The translations under genes were made by a program, and so were the position numbers. The notes beneath the pieces are model-generated. The model saw nothing but the letters and a program-made list of their open reading frames with translations. It did not search any database and had not been told where the DNA came from. This document shows positions 1 to 8,958 of a stretch of DNA of 64,000 nt, one piece after another. How positions within the stretch are numbered: position 1 is the first letter of the stretch; each line of letters starts with the position of its first letter. The DNA is from Clostridium sp. BJN0001 (GTDB taxonomy: Bacteria; Bacillota; Clostridia; Clostridiales; Clostridiaceae). The stretch spans positions 435,501-499,500 of the forward strand of contig NZ_CP094971.1 in NCBI RefSeq assembly GCF_022869825.1, given 5' to 3'.

Positions 1-1590
1 ACAGTTAACGCTTTAGGTGGAAACTGGGCACCAAGCTCAACTTATGGTGAAGAAGTTAACAAAATGTATAATGATTTATTATCATATTCAGGATATACTC
101 CTGAATATGCTGAAGATTATCAGGCAGAAGAAGATGAGGATAGTTCTTCAAGTTTAGATCCAGTAAAGCCAGATACGTCAAAACCAGAATCTTCCGATGC
201 AGTAAAACCTTCAGAAGAAGACAATAAGACAGCTTCATCAAAAAATGTTGGCTGGAAAAATGTTGGAGGATATTGGTACTATTATACATCTCAGTCAAGT
301 AAGGCGACTAGATGGCAGAAAATTGATAATAAATGGTACTTCTTTGATAATTCAGGTAAGATGATTACAGGATGGTTAAATTACGGTTCATGGTATTATC
401 TTCAAAAAGACGGTTCAATGTTCACTGGTTTCGGTGATATAAATGGTGAAAAATATTATTTTGTATCTTCAGGAGAAATGAAAACCGGATGGCAGATGAT
501 GGACAATAATTGGTATTATTTCTGTTCAAGTGGAGCAATGCTTACAGGTTGGATAAAGCCATATAATACATGGTACTACATGTTTGAAAATGGAACTATG
601 GCAACAGGACTTCGTGAAATTAATGGACAGCAGTATTATCTTGATTCATCAGGTGCTATGGCAACAGGTTGGAAGATGCTTGATAGCAAATGGTATTTCT
701 TTGATTCAAGCGGAGCTATGTACAAAAATGGATGGTTTATGTATGGACAATCATGGTATTACATCTATGATACAGGAATCATGGCAACAGGCTGGTTTAA
801 TCAAAATGGAAACAAATACTATTTTAAAAATAGTGGAGAGATGGCAACAGGTTGGACAACTATAGGAGACTCTACATACTATTTTGATTATTCATCAGGA
901 CATATGCTTAAAGATAGTGAAATTGATGGATGGATTATAGACAGCGAAGGAAAAAGAGAAGAAAGAGATCCAAGCTATGAAGGTAGAGGAGTAATAGTAG
1001 TTGATCCAGGACACAGTACTCCAATTGATGAAGGTGCAATTGCTACAATAAATGGTGTAACATATAATGAAAGAGAGCTTAATATGCAAGTTGCAATAAA
1101 ACTTAAATATGAGCTTGAAAGTAGAGGATACACTGTTTATATGACAAGAACTGCATTTGATACTGAAACAGTAAGTGTTTCTAATTCTCTTAGAAAGAGA
1201 GTAATGGTTGCAAATAATAATAGTGATGTTGATTTCTTTATAAGCATACATCACAATTCGGCTACAGCTGCAGCCCATGGTGTAGAAACATATTATTCAA
1301 GCTATACTCAGGATTCAGCGTTTGGTGGAAATTACGATTTTAATAGAATTGCAAAGAGTAGAGCTATGGCAACAGCGATAAATAATTCTTTAGCAGCGAA
1401 AACAGGAGCATATAATAGAGGAGCAAAAGATGCAAATTTATATGTATGTAGAAATACAAATGTTCCTTCAGTTTTAGTTGAATGTGGATTTATAACAAAT
1501 TGGTCAGATGCAACAAATTGTGCCGATTCGTCTTATCAGAATATTGAAGCACAGGCTATTGCAGATGCTATATCTCAAGGAATAAATTAA
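1..1590 (+). CDS. Choline-binding N-acetylmuramoyl-L-alanine amidase, 5' end outside window
   Basis: The reading frame is open from base 1, so the gene starts upstream of the window. The first 20 visible residues (ALGGNWAPSSTYGEEV) match the end of the glucosaminidase-like domain of the paralogue at 12705. After an acidic Ser-rich linker come about twelve aromatic-Gly cell-wall-binding repeats (GWxxxxxxWYYF type), then a C-terminal Amidase_3 domain from about visible residue 330. Its zinc-site motifs are DPGHS, the Glu of YNEREL, SIHHN and VECGF. It is probably a secreted two-enzyme autolysin that binds choline on teichoic acid and cuts the sugar backbone and the MurNAc-L-Ala bond. The missing N-terminus is inferred from the paralogue. 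Confidence 0.9.
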   Translation, partial: TVNALGGNWAPSSTYGEEVNKMYNDLLSYSGYTPEYAEDYQAEEDEDSSSSLDPVKPDTSKPESSDAVKPSEEDNKTASSKNVGWKNVGGYWYYYTSQSSKATRWQKIDNKWYFFDNSGKMITGWLNYGSWYYLQKDGSMFTGFGDINGEKYYFVSSGEMKTGWQMMDNNWYYFCSSGAMLTGWIKPYNTWYYMFENGTMATGLREINGQQYYLDSSGAMATGWKMLDSKWYFFDSSGAMYKNGWFMYGQSWYYIYDTGIMATGWFNQNGNKYYFKNSGEMATGWTTIGDSTYYFDYSSGHMLKDSEIDGWIIDSEGKREERDPSYEGRGVIVVDPGHSTPIDEGAIATINGVTYNERELNMQVAIKLKYELESRGYTVYMTRTAFDTETVSVSNSLRKRVMVANNNSDVDFFISIHHNSATAAAHGVETYYSSYTQDSAFGGNYDFNRIAKSRAMATAINNSLAAKTGAYNRGAKDANLYVCRNTNVPSVLVECGFITNWSDATNCADSSYQNIEAQAIADAISQGIN

Positions 1591-1864
1591 CAAAGGACAA
1601 GTCAAATGACAAATGACAAATGACAAAGGACAAAGATGGATGTTTCTGCTCAAAGTAGCAGAAACTCCAAATTAAATGACAAAGAACAAATGACAAATGA
1701 CAAATCAGGATGTTTCTGCTAGATCGCAGAAACGTAGAATTTATTGAGCTTTCGCTTCAGGCGAAAGCTCTAATTTTTTGCGAGAATCGCAAAATATCAT
1801 AAAATGAAATTCCTTCGGAATTTTCACCACATTTGTCATTTGTCATTTAACACTTTGTCATTTA
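1591..1864 (+). repeat. Four-hairpin interspersed repeat, copy 1
   Basis: It begins directly after the amidase stop codon. A left array of GACAAAT/GACAAAG units holds an extra TTTCTGC...GCAGAAA hairpin at 1643-1665. The core (1713-1828) has the hairpins TTTCTGC/GCAGAAA, GAGCTTTCGC/GCGAAAGCTC, TTTTGCG/CGCAAAA and AAATTCC/GGAATTT. The right array reads CATTTGTC/TTTGTCATT. Nothing else is seen in this gap of over 300 bases. Confidence 0.85.
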
Positions 1865-1954
1865 ATATGGTCGCTTTTTATATTTTCATTGAATAAGTTT
1901 TTTATATTAATTATAATGATTTTAATAGACATAAAAAATGAAGGGATGGTATTT

Positions 1955-2353
1955 ATGAATTTTTTTAGAAGATTTATGCAGGGACGTTATGGATTTGATG
2001 CACTTTCGTTAGGTCTTTTATTCATGTGTGCGCTTATATCAATGATTGTAAAGATTCTGCCTGAAAGTCTGAATTTTTTATTATCGTTATCATTTATTCC
2101 ATTAATATTTTATTTTTATCGCATATTCTCAAGAGATATTTATAAAAGAAGAATGGAAAATGAAAAGTTTTTAAAAAAGATAAATAGCTATATAATGCAT
2201 ATTAAAAAAGAAAGATTTCTTTTAAGAGATAGAAAAATATACAAGTATTTTAAATGTCCAAATTGCAAACAGAAATTAAGAATACCAAGAGGTCAGGGAA
2301 AGGTTACAATAACATGCCCAAAATGCAAACATACTTTTAAGGGAAAGGCATAA
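1955..2353 (+). CDS. Small membrane protein with C-terminal zinc ribbon
   Basis: I start the gene at the ATG at 1955, which has GAAGGGATGG about 8 bases upstream; an in-frame ATG further upstream lacks a good site. The 132-residue product has a basic N-terminus (NFFRRFMQGRYG), two hydrophobic segments at roughly residues 18-34 and 42-58, a basic cytoplasmic stretch, and a C-terminal zinc ribbon made of CPNC and CPKC pairs about 20 residues apart. This is the layout of small conserved Firmicute membrane proteins with a zinc-ribbon tail. No enzymatic role can be read from the sequence. Confidence 0.75.
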   Translation: MNFFRRFMQGRYGFDALSLGLLFMCALISMIVKILPESLNFLLSLSFIPLIFYFYRIFSRDIYKRRMENEKFLKKINSYIMHIKKERFLLRDRKIYKYFKCPNCKQKLRIPRGQGKVTITCPKCKHTFKGKA

Positions 2354-2485
2354 TTTGAGAAAAGTACCGTATTTTTATAAAAAGATTGTATTTTAATTAG
2401 AAATGTTTTTAGAAAAGTTTAAAGAAAGAGAGGAGATACTCGAAAATTATAGTATGTATAAAAAGAAAATGGGGGAATAAATAAG

Positions 2486-5400
2486 ATGAAAAAAATGGGA
2501 AAGAAATTAATAGCATTAACAGCAGTTTTTGCGTGTTTAATGTCATTTTTGCCACTACCGTTTAATAATAATGGTACTTCTGTAAAAGCAGCGAATGCTC
2601 CTGATAACATAACAGTAACTGCTGATAATCAGACGGTAGAGCAAAGCGTAACAGACGATGGAGGACAGCTTGTCAAAAGTAACGACTGGGCAAACAGTTT
2701 TGTTGTAAGTGTTGATACATCTGATGTACTTTCAGAGAGTGAACTTAACTCACAGGTTGCAGTAGGTGAAACTGGAGTTCTTGAAAGAAAAATAATAATT
2801 AAATCAATAGATGGAATCGATGTTACTCAGAATGTAGATGGAACATATCAGATGGCTCAGGAAATAGGATGCAGTATTGAGGAAAAGCCAGCTAATAAGA
2901 AGATGACAATTATAATTAAAAATCTTCCTCTTGGAATGAATACAATTGAGTATGTAATTCAGGAAAAACAGGCAAAAAATGAAGGTCTTGATGATTCTGG
3001 AATTCAAAACAGCTATAGGTTTTCTACATCAACTGTAAATACAAATAGTGCAGATCCACTTCCAAATAAGCTTTATATAGAACATGGTAATAGCTACGTT
3101 CAAAATAAGATAAGCTCAATAGATTTTGATGCATATATAGGTCAAAAAGCAGCTTATAGAGAAGATAGTACAGATAATACAGTACCATTTTTATATACTA
3201 TTCCTGGTATATCAGATGAGGAATGTAAATTAAAATATAGTCTTTATGCTTCAGATAAAGTTGATGAAATGTCATATCATATGAACTTTGGTAGTTCATC
3301 TATAAATTTTGATGATGCACAGTTTTTTAGAAAAGGACAGAAAATTGATATTTCAGTAGATAAATCCAGTGCTACAGTTACAGGATCTATAAAAGATCCA
3401 AGAGGAAAAGAAATGATAGTTTTATATCTTCCAAATGATAAAACTGATGGTTTCCCTAAGACATATGCAATGGAAATAAATATTAAAACATTAAAAACAA
3501 CATATGATGCCACACTTAGAAATGCAGGAATTACTAAGTATAAATATAATGATGATTCATCAGTTAAGGCATATATAGGCAAAAAATTTGTACAAGAAGA
3601 AAATACAGGAGTGGTTCAGGGAGAGGATAATGTAAATGGAAATGATTATCCTGTTTATGATGGTACTATAAATGTAGATTCAAGGGCAGGTCTTATATCA
3701 CTTGAGCCTAAACTTGGTAAAGAAGCAGATGAAACTGCGTTTAAAATAAGAAATAATTATTCGGGAAGCAGTGGAAATGGTACTTCACAGTCAAGGCTTA
3801 TAGATGGAAAACAGTATGTTGATTTTATGGCTGGTGAAAATAATACTATACAGCTTGATGTTTATGAAGGAAATGCTGGAAATCCTACAGGAAAGATACT
3901 TGCACGATATAATTTAAAAGTTAATATAATTAAAAACGGAACTTCTGATGTTGAGTTTGAATTTCCAAATGGAGTGCTTACTCAGCCAGGAAGACCTATA
4001 AGTGAGAGCCTTACTTTTGATCAAGATAGGCGTACTTATAATCTTTATAGAAATACAGGGGAAGATGTAAAAATAAATCTTACTAAACCAAGTACAGAGG
4101 ATAATGGAAAAAGAAGAGAATTCATAAAAGCATGGGCAGGATCAGATCTTGATAGTGACGATGGTACTTTATTAACAAGTGATGAGAATCCAACTGCTTC
4201 AATTGTAATTCCAAAAAGTAAAATTGAAAAAGCAAAGAAGATTATTCTTCAAGCATGTTATGAGCAGAAAATAATTTCAGATGATGGAAGTATACAAATA
4301 ACAACAAGTAAAATAGGACCTAAATATATATTCTATCTTCCTGAAAATATAGATGATGATGAGAATGTAGATACAGTTAAATCAGATGATGCATCTCTTA
4401 AAGATTTAGATTTACAAGTACCTGATGGAACTCTTAGAGATACTGATGGAAATACAGGATTTAGCAGCGATTCTACAAATTATGTAGTTACAGTTCCTAA
4501 AAATACAGAGGATGCTAAGCTAACAGTTACAGCAAATAGCAGCAAGGTTTCTTCAATCAGTTTAAAGATAAGAGAGACTGGTGAAGAATATAATATCGAA
4601 TCAGGAAAGCGTTTATCAATTGCACTTAATGAAAAAGGAAAAACTTCAATGGTTATTACAGTAACTGCAGAAGACAAAATTACAACTAAAAAGTATGAAG
4701 TTATAATAAGTAAGGATATTAGAAATTCAAGCTCTACTCTTAGAAATATAATCTTAAATAAAGGTTATTATACATTTAATCCTGATAAAGATGACAGAAA
4801 CACAATAGTAAGAGTTGATACTTCTGTATCTGAAATTAAAATTCTTCCAGTACCTGAAGAAAGTGGAGCAAGAATTAAAGTAGATGGTACAAACTTTAAA
4901 GGAAGCCCTATTGTTGTAAGCTTAAGAGGTGAGCAAAAGACAAACGTTACAGTAAAAGTTACATCAGAAGATGGAACTAAGAGTACAGTTTATACATTAG
5001 ACATATATAGAAGTGATTCAGAACTTCCAGATGACATAAAAGATGATGACGATGACGATGATGTTTTCTATGATGATATAGATGATGTATGGGTTGATAA
5101 ATCAAAGTATGAAGAATGGGGAAAAATAGACGGAAAAGAGATTTACTTTGATAGCAGAGGTAGACAATCTAAAGATAGATGGGTAAAGCAAAAATATAAT
5201 TTATACTATTATCTTGATTCAGATGGATATAGAAAAAAAGGTTGGTTCACTGAAACAGATGGTAAAACTTATTATTTAGATGAAGAAACTGGTGCGTTAA
5301 AGACAGGCTGGATATATCAAAATAATAACTACTACTATTTAGATGATATGGGAGTTATGCACAAAGGCTGGCTTAATATGGACAATAATTGGTACTACTT

Positions 5401-5488
5401 CACACCAAATGGACAACTTGTTACAAATAAAGAGATGTTTGTAGATTATATGACTTATAGATTTGGACCAGATGGAGCCATATATTAA
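2486..5488 (+). CDS. Large secreted choline-binding protein with cadherin-like beta-sandwich domains
   Basis: The 1000-residue product starts at an ATG preceded by GGGGGAATAA. A signal peptide (KK-rich start, hydrophobic core, cut near VKAANA at about residue 37) is followed by about 600 residues of extracellular beta-rich sequence without a recognised catalytic motif. Two cadherin-like beta-sandwich repeats lie at about 637-745 and 750-845, followed by a poly-Asp linker (about 850-870) and five or six aromatic-Gly cell-wall-binding repeats. It is probably a structural or adhesive surface protein held to phosphocholine on teichoic acid. Function beyond wall binding is unknown. Confidence 0.85.
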   Translation: MKKMGKKLIALTAVFACLMSFLPLPFNNNGTSVKAANAPDNITVTADNQTVEQSVTDDGGQLVKSNDWANSFVVSVDTSDVLSESELNSQVAVGETGVLERKIIIKSIDGIDVTQNVDGTYQMAQEIGCSIEEKPANKKMTIIIKNLPLGMNTIEYVIQEKQAKNEGLDDSGIQNSYRFSTSTVNTNSADPLPNKLYIEHGNSYVQNKISSIDFDAYIGQKAAYREDSTDNTVPFLYTIPGISDEECKLKYSLYASDKVDEMSYHMNFGSSSINFDDAQFFRKGQKIDISVDKSSATVTGSIKDPRGKEMIVLYLPNDKTDGFPKTYAMEINIKTLKTTYDATLRNAGITKYKYNDDSSVKAYIGKKFVQEENTGVVQGEDNVNGNDYPVYDGTINVDSRAGLISLEPKLGKEADETAFKIRNNYSGSSGNGTSQSRLIDGKQYVDFMAGENNTIQLDVYEGNAGNPTGKILARYNLKVNIIKNGTSDVEFEFPNGVLTQPGRPISESLTFDQDRRTYNLYRNTGEDVKINLTKPSTEDNGKRREFIKAWAGSDLDSDDGTLLTSDENPTASIVIPKSKIEKAKKIILQACYEQKIISDDGSIQITTSKIGPKYIFYLPENIDDDENVDTVKSDDASLKDLDLQVPDGTLRDTDGNTGFSSDSTNYVVTVPKNTEDAKLTVTANSSKVSSISLKIRETGEEYNIESGKRLSIALNEKGKTSMVITVTAEDKITTKKYEVIISKDIRNSSSTLRNIILNKGYYTFNPDKDDRNTIVRVDTSVSEIKILPVPEESGARIKVDGTNFKGSPIVVSLRGEQKTNVTVKVTSEDGTKSTVYTLDIYRSDSELPDDIKDDDDDDDVFYDDIDDVWVDKSKYEEWGKIDGKEIYFDSRGRQSKDRWVKQKYNLYYYLDSDGYRKKGWFTETDGKTYYLDEETGALKTGWIYQNNNYYYLDDMGVMHKGWLNMDNNWYYFTPNGQLVTNKEMFVDYMTYRFGPDGAIY

Positions 5489-5795
5489 AGGACAAATGAA
5501 AAAGGACAAATGACAAATGAGGAAGTTTCTGCTTGAGCGCAGAAACTTGGAATTGATAATGTGCAAATTGATAATTGATAATTGTTGAAGTTTCTGCTCA
5601 GTCGCAGAAAACCCAAATTAAATGACAAAGAACAAATGACAAATGACAAATCAGGATGTTTCTGCTCAAAATCGCAGAAACGTAGAATTTATTGAGCTTT
5701 CGCTTCAGGCGAAAGCTCTAATTTTTTGCGTAAAACGCAAAAAACCATACAATGAAATTCCTGCGGAATTTCCGCCATCTTTGTGCTTTGCACAT
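5489..5795 (+). repeat. Four-hairpin interspersed repeat, copy 2 (with nested head hairpins)
   Basis: It starts immediately after the stop codon of the large choline-binding gene. Three successive TTTCTGC-type head hairpins are present, at about 5525-5547, 5590-5610 and in the core, which runs 5659-5774. An AT-rich spacer module (TTGATAATGTGC...AATTGATAATT) separates the first two. The third hairpin differs from copy 1 (TTTTGCG TAAAA CGCAAAA), and the right array is short. Confidence 0.85.
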
Positions 5796-5945
5796 GATTT
5801 TTACTACCTTTATCATTATTTCAAATAAATGTTGGTGATAATTAAAATCAATAATACAGTTTTAAATTATTTATACATACCAACATTTAATGATAATAAT
5901 GTGCTAGGTGATAATTTAAGAATATTTTTTTGCTTCAAATTACAA

Positions 5946-6212
5946 AGAAGAATCTAAATGATAAAGAACAAATGACAAACAATATATCAAAGGACAAAGA
6001 ACAAAGGACAAAGGACAAATCAGGAAGTTTCTGCTCAGTCGCAGAAACTAAAATGTATTCAGCTTTCGCGTTCAGGCGAAAGCTTTTATATTTTGAGAAA
6101 ATCTCAAAATACATAAAATGAAATTCCTGCGGAATTTCCACCTAATTTGTCATTTGTCCTTTGAAAGTTTGTCCATTGTACTGTCATTTGTCCTTTAACA
6201 ATTTGTCATTTG
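5946..6212 (+). repeat. Four-hairpin interspersed repeat, copy 3
   Basis: The core is at 6028-6142. The third hairpin has the covariant form TTTTGAGA...TCTCAAAA instead of TTTTGCGA...TCGCAAAA. The right array contains an intact CATTTGTCCTTTAACA at 6185-6200, which is the target sequence of the IS110-type element found in copy 5. The 5796-5945 spacer between copies 2 and 3 shows no gene. Confidence 0.85.
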
Positions 6213-6214
6213 AA

Positions 6215-6271
6215 TTGACTTTGTTCATTCTATAAACTATACTAATTATATATAGTTCATAGAATGAACAA
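6215..6271 (+). promoter_or_regulatory. Promoter with double palindromic operator upstream of the licC/licA-like fusion
   Basis: TTGACT (6215-6220), a 17-base spacer and TATACT (6238-6243) form a good vegetative promoter. Two copies of the palindrome GTTCA-N5-TGAAC are present: GTTCATTCTATAAAC at 6223-6237 inside the spacer (one mismatch) and GTTCATAGAATGAAC at 6255-6269 over the expected start. Together they form a 20-bp inverted repeat (6221-6240 against 6252-6271) with one mismatch. Binding here should block the promoter. The same palindrome precedes three other transcripts in the window. Confidence 0.8.
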
Positions 6272-6291
6272 TAATTTTGAGGGGGTTTATC

Positions 6292-8163
6292 ATGATTGAT
6301 GATAAGATTAGAATTTTAAAGGAACTTAATGAGAATTACAATATAAATCAGAGGGAATTAGCACAGAAAACTGACATATCTTTAGGAAAGGTAAATTCTA
6401 TATTAAAGAATTTTACAGAAGAAAAAATTATAGAAAGAATAAGCAGCAGCAGTAAGAATGTTTTATATAAAGTAACAGATGAGGGAATTAAATATTTAGA
6501 AAAGAATATAAGTGATGCTAAAAATACAAGAATTAAGATACATGATGAAGACAAAAAGAAGCAGGTAAAGACAGCCGTTATCTTAGGCGCTGGGAAAACT
6601 AAGGATTTTGATGAGCCTGTAGGACTTCTTAAGATAGAAGATTTTACTATTATAGATAGGACAATTAATATATTAAAAGAAAACGGAATAAATAAGGTCA
6701 TACTTGTTGTTGGATACAAGGGTGAAAAGTATGAAGAATATTTTGCAAAATCTAAGAATGTACATATTGTAAAAAATGATATGTATAAATGGACAGGAAC
6801 TATGCAGTCTTTAGCGTTAGCAAAAGAGTACGTAGATGATGATTTCCTTTTGATAGAAAATGACCTTGTTTTTGAAAAAAGAGCAATAAAGGATCTTGTA
6901 GAGAGCGATGATCATGACTGCATATTGTTTACTAATGAAAGCGGTTCAGGAGATGAAGCTTTTGTAGAGATAAGAAATAATTGTTTATTTAAGATGTCTA
7001 AGGATATTCATCAGTTTAATAGAATTGATGGAGAGATGATAGGACTTACTAAAATATCATTAAAGCTTTATAAAATGATGCTTGAAGAATTTAAATCTAA
7101 TGTTAATCCATACTTAAATTATGAGTATGTTTTATTAGATGCTGCAAGAGATTATAAGATTGGATATGTAAAGATAGATGATTTAGTATGGAAAGATGCT
7201 GATAAATTAAGTGAATATAAGAATATTAAGAATTATGTTTACCCAACTATAAGAAGAAGAGAGCTTACATATGAGATTGAAGGAATTAAGAAAATAGTAG
7301 CAGAAGCTTTCTCTATGTCTAAAGATAAAGTTACAGATGTTGAACGTGCAGGTGGAATGACAAATAAGAATTATAAGGTGACAGCAGATAATCAAAAATA
7401 TATATTAAGAATTGCAGGGGCCGGCACAGAGGGCATGATAAATAGAAATACTGAAATGATTAATTCAAAAATCGCTTCAGAAAAAGGATATAATGTTGAT
7501 ATCCCATATTTTAATCTTGAAACAGGAGTTAAGATATCTAAGTTTATTGAAAATGCAGAAACTTTAACTCATAGAAGCATAAAGAAAGAAGAAAATCTAA
7601 GGAAGGTATGTGATATTTTAAGAAGCCTTCATACTTCAGAAGATTTTAATATGAAAAATGAGTTCAACGTATTTGAAGAACTTAAAAAATATGAAAATAT
7701 ATTAAGAGAAGATAATGGAGAATTTTTCAGTGACTATGATGTAGTTAGAGAAAAAGTAATTGCTCTTGAAGATGAAATGGAAGAATGCGGCAGAGTACAT
7801 GTTCCTTCACATAATGATCTTGTTTCTGAAAACTTTGTTAAAGATACAAACGGAAGAATTTATTTAATTGACTGGGAATACAGCGGAACAAATGATGATA
7901 TGTGGGATTTAGCTGCTCTTTCACTTGAAAATGAATTTTCAGATGATGATATAGAACTTATGTTTAGGTTATACTTTAAAGGAAAAGATCCAGATAAAAA
8001 CACAAGAAAAAGACTTATAATGAATATGATTTTCCAAGATATGTTATGGTCAGTATGGACTCTTATTAAAGAAGCAGAAGGCGATGATTTTGGAACATAT
8101 GGAATAGATAGATATAATAGAGCAAAAGAATATTTAAATAAACTTGAAACAGAGTACAAATAA
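6292..8163 (+). CDS. Winged-helix / cytidylyltransferase-like / choline kinase fusion protein
   Basis: I start at the ATG at 6292, which has GAGGGGG upstream, rather than the TTG 15 bases earlier. The 623-residue product has three parts. Residues 1-70 form a MarR-type winged helix (NINQRELAQKTDISLGKVNSI). Residues about 90-300 resemble a sugar-nucleotide or phosphocholine cytidylyltransferase, but the usual AAGxGxRxxPLT loop reads ILGAGKTKDFDEPVGLL, so activity is doubtful. Residues about 315-600 form a LicA-type choline kinase with VPSHNDLVSENF and LIDWEYSGTNDDMWDLA. The kinase should make phosphocholine. The DNA-binding part suggests it also regulates transcription, perhaps its own. licC follows 12 bases downstream. 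Confidence 0.85.
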   Translation: MIDDKIRILKELNENYNINQRELAQKTDISLGKVNSILKNFTEEKIIERISSSSKNVLYKVTDEGIKYLEKNISDAKNTRIKIHDEDKKKQVKTAVILGAGKTKDFDEPVGLLKIEDFTIIDRTINILKENGINKVILVVGYKGEKYEEYFAKSKNVHIVKNDMYKWTGTMQSLALAKEYVDDDFLLIENDLVFEKRAIKDLVESDDHDCILFTNESGSGDEAFVEIRNNCLFKMSKDIHQFNRIDGEMIGLTKISLKLYKMMLEEFKSNVNPYLNYEYVLLDAARDYKIGYVKIDDLVWKDADKLSEYKNIKNYVYPTIRRRELTYEIEGIKKIVAEAFSMSKDKVTDVERAGGMTNKNYKVTADNQKYILRIAGAGTEGMINRNTEMINSKIASEKGYNVDIPYFNLETGVKISKFIENAETLTHRSIKKEENLRKVCDILRSLHTSEDFNMKNEFNVFEELKKYENILREDNGEFFSDYDVVREKVIALEDEMEECGRVHVPSHNDLVSENFVKDTNGRIYLIDWEYSGTNDDMWDLAALSLENEFSDDDIELMFRLYFKGKDPDKNTRKRLIMNMIFQDMLWSVWTLIKEAEGDDFGTYGIDRYNRAKEYLNKLETEYK

Positions 8164-8175
8164 AGGAGATCAAAG

Positions 8176-8874
8176 ATGAGAGCAATATTAATGGCAGCAG
8201 GACTTGGAACACGATTAAGACCACTTACAAATGATACACCAAAGTCTTTAGTTAATGTAAATGGACTTCCTCTTTTAGAAAGACAGATTATAAATTTAAG
8301 AGAGAATAAAATAGATGAGATTGTAGTTGTGACAGGCTATTTAAATGAAAAGTTTGACGAGCTTGTTAAAAAATATAATCTTATAAAGATTGTAAATGAA
8401 AAGTATGCTGAATACAATAATATTTATTCTATGTATGTTGCACGTGATTATTTAAGTGATGCATATGTAATTGATGCTGATAATTATATAAAAAATAATT
8501 TTCTAAAAGAAAAAAAACCTGAAAACTCTATGTATTTTTCTGCATGTAAGGAAAATATAGAAGGCGAATGGATATTAAGATATGATGATAATAAAAAAAT
8601 ATATAAAGTAGATATAGCAAAAGATACCGATAAAAATGAATATATAATGTCAGGTGCTTCATATTGGACTGAAAAAGATGGAAAACTTTTAAGTGAAAAA
8701 GTAAGAGAAGCTGTTGAAGATGATAAGAGATTTCAAATTTATTGGGATGATATTGCTGTTGAAAATTTAAAAGATATGAATGTAACAATAGAGAAAATAG
8801 GCAGTGATGATATATATGAGATTGACTCTATTGAGGATTTAAGGAAATTAAATGAAATTTTAATGAAAAATTAA
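8176..8874 (+). CDS. licC: CTP:phosphocholine cytidylyltransferase LicC
   Basis: The 232-residue product is close to the usual LicC length of about 230. It keeps the complete nucleotide-binding signature MAAGLGTRLRPLTNDTPKSL at the N-terminus and a DADNYI motif around residue 95 where the metal-binding Asp is expected. WTEKDGKLL and YWDDIAVENL match the later part of LicC-type enzymes. It should activate phosphocholine to CDP-choline for LicD-type transferases. The start has AAAGGAGATC upstream and lies in one operon with the choline kinase fusion. Because that fusion has a damaged cytidylyltransferase loop, this gene probably carries the activity. Confidence 0.85.
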   Translation: MRAILMAAGLGTRLRPLTNDTPKSLVNVNGLPLLERQIINLRENKIDEIVVVTGYLNEKFDELVKKYNLIKIVNEKYAEYNNIYSMYVARDYLSDAYVIDADNYIKNNFLKEKKPENSMYFSACKENIEGEWILRYDDNKKIYKVDIAKDTDKNEYIMSGASYWTEKDGKLLSEKVREAVEDDKRFQIYWDDIAVENLKDMNVTIEKIGSDDIYEIDSIEDLRKLNEILMKN

Positions 8875-8958
8875 GTATTTTTGAATTTACTCTAAAGTTC
8901 TAACATGCTACACTAAAATTATAATAATATTATAAATAACGGGTTTGAGGTGAGGTGT

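Noticed and set aside
1591..1864. CRISPR array suggested by the regular GACAAAT/GACAAAG units
   Set aside because: Units are about 7 bases, contiguous, without unique spacers, and belong to the arms of the interspersed repeat; no cas genes are present.
2403..2480. A 25-codon frame (MFLEKFKEREEILENY...) before the large choline-binding gene
   Set aside because: No ribosome site precedes it and it is too short to support by sequence alone; a leader peptide cannot be excluded.
8950..8958. GTG at 8950 as start of the choline-binding protein gene
   Set aside because: The GAGGTGA site overlaps it and is correctly spaced for the TTG at 8959 instead.
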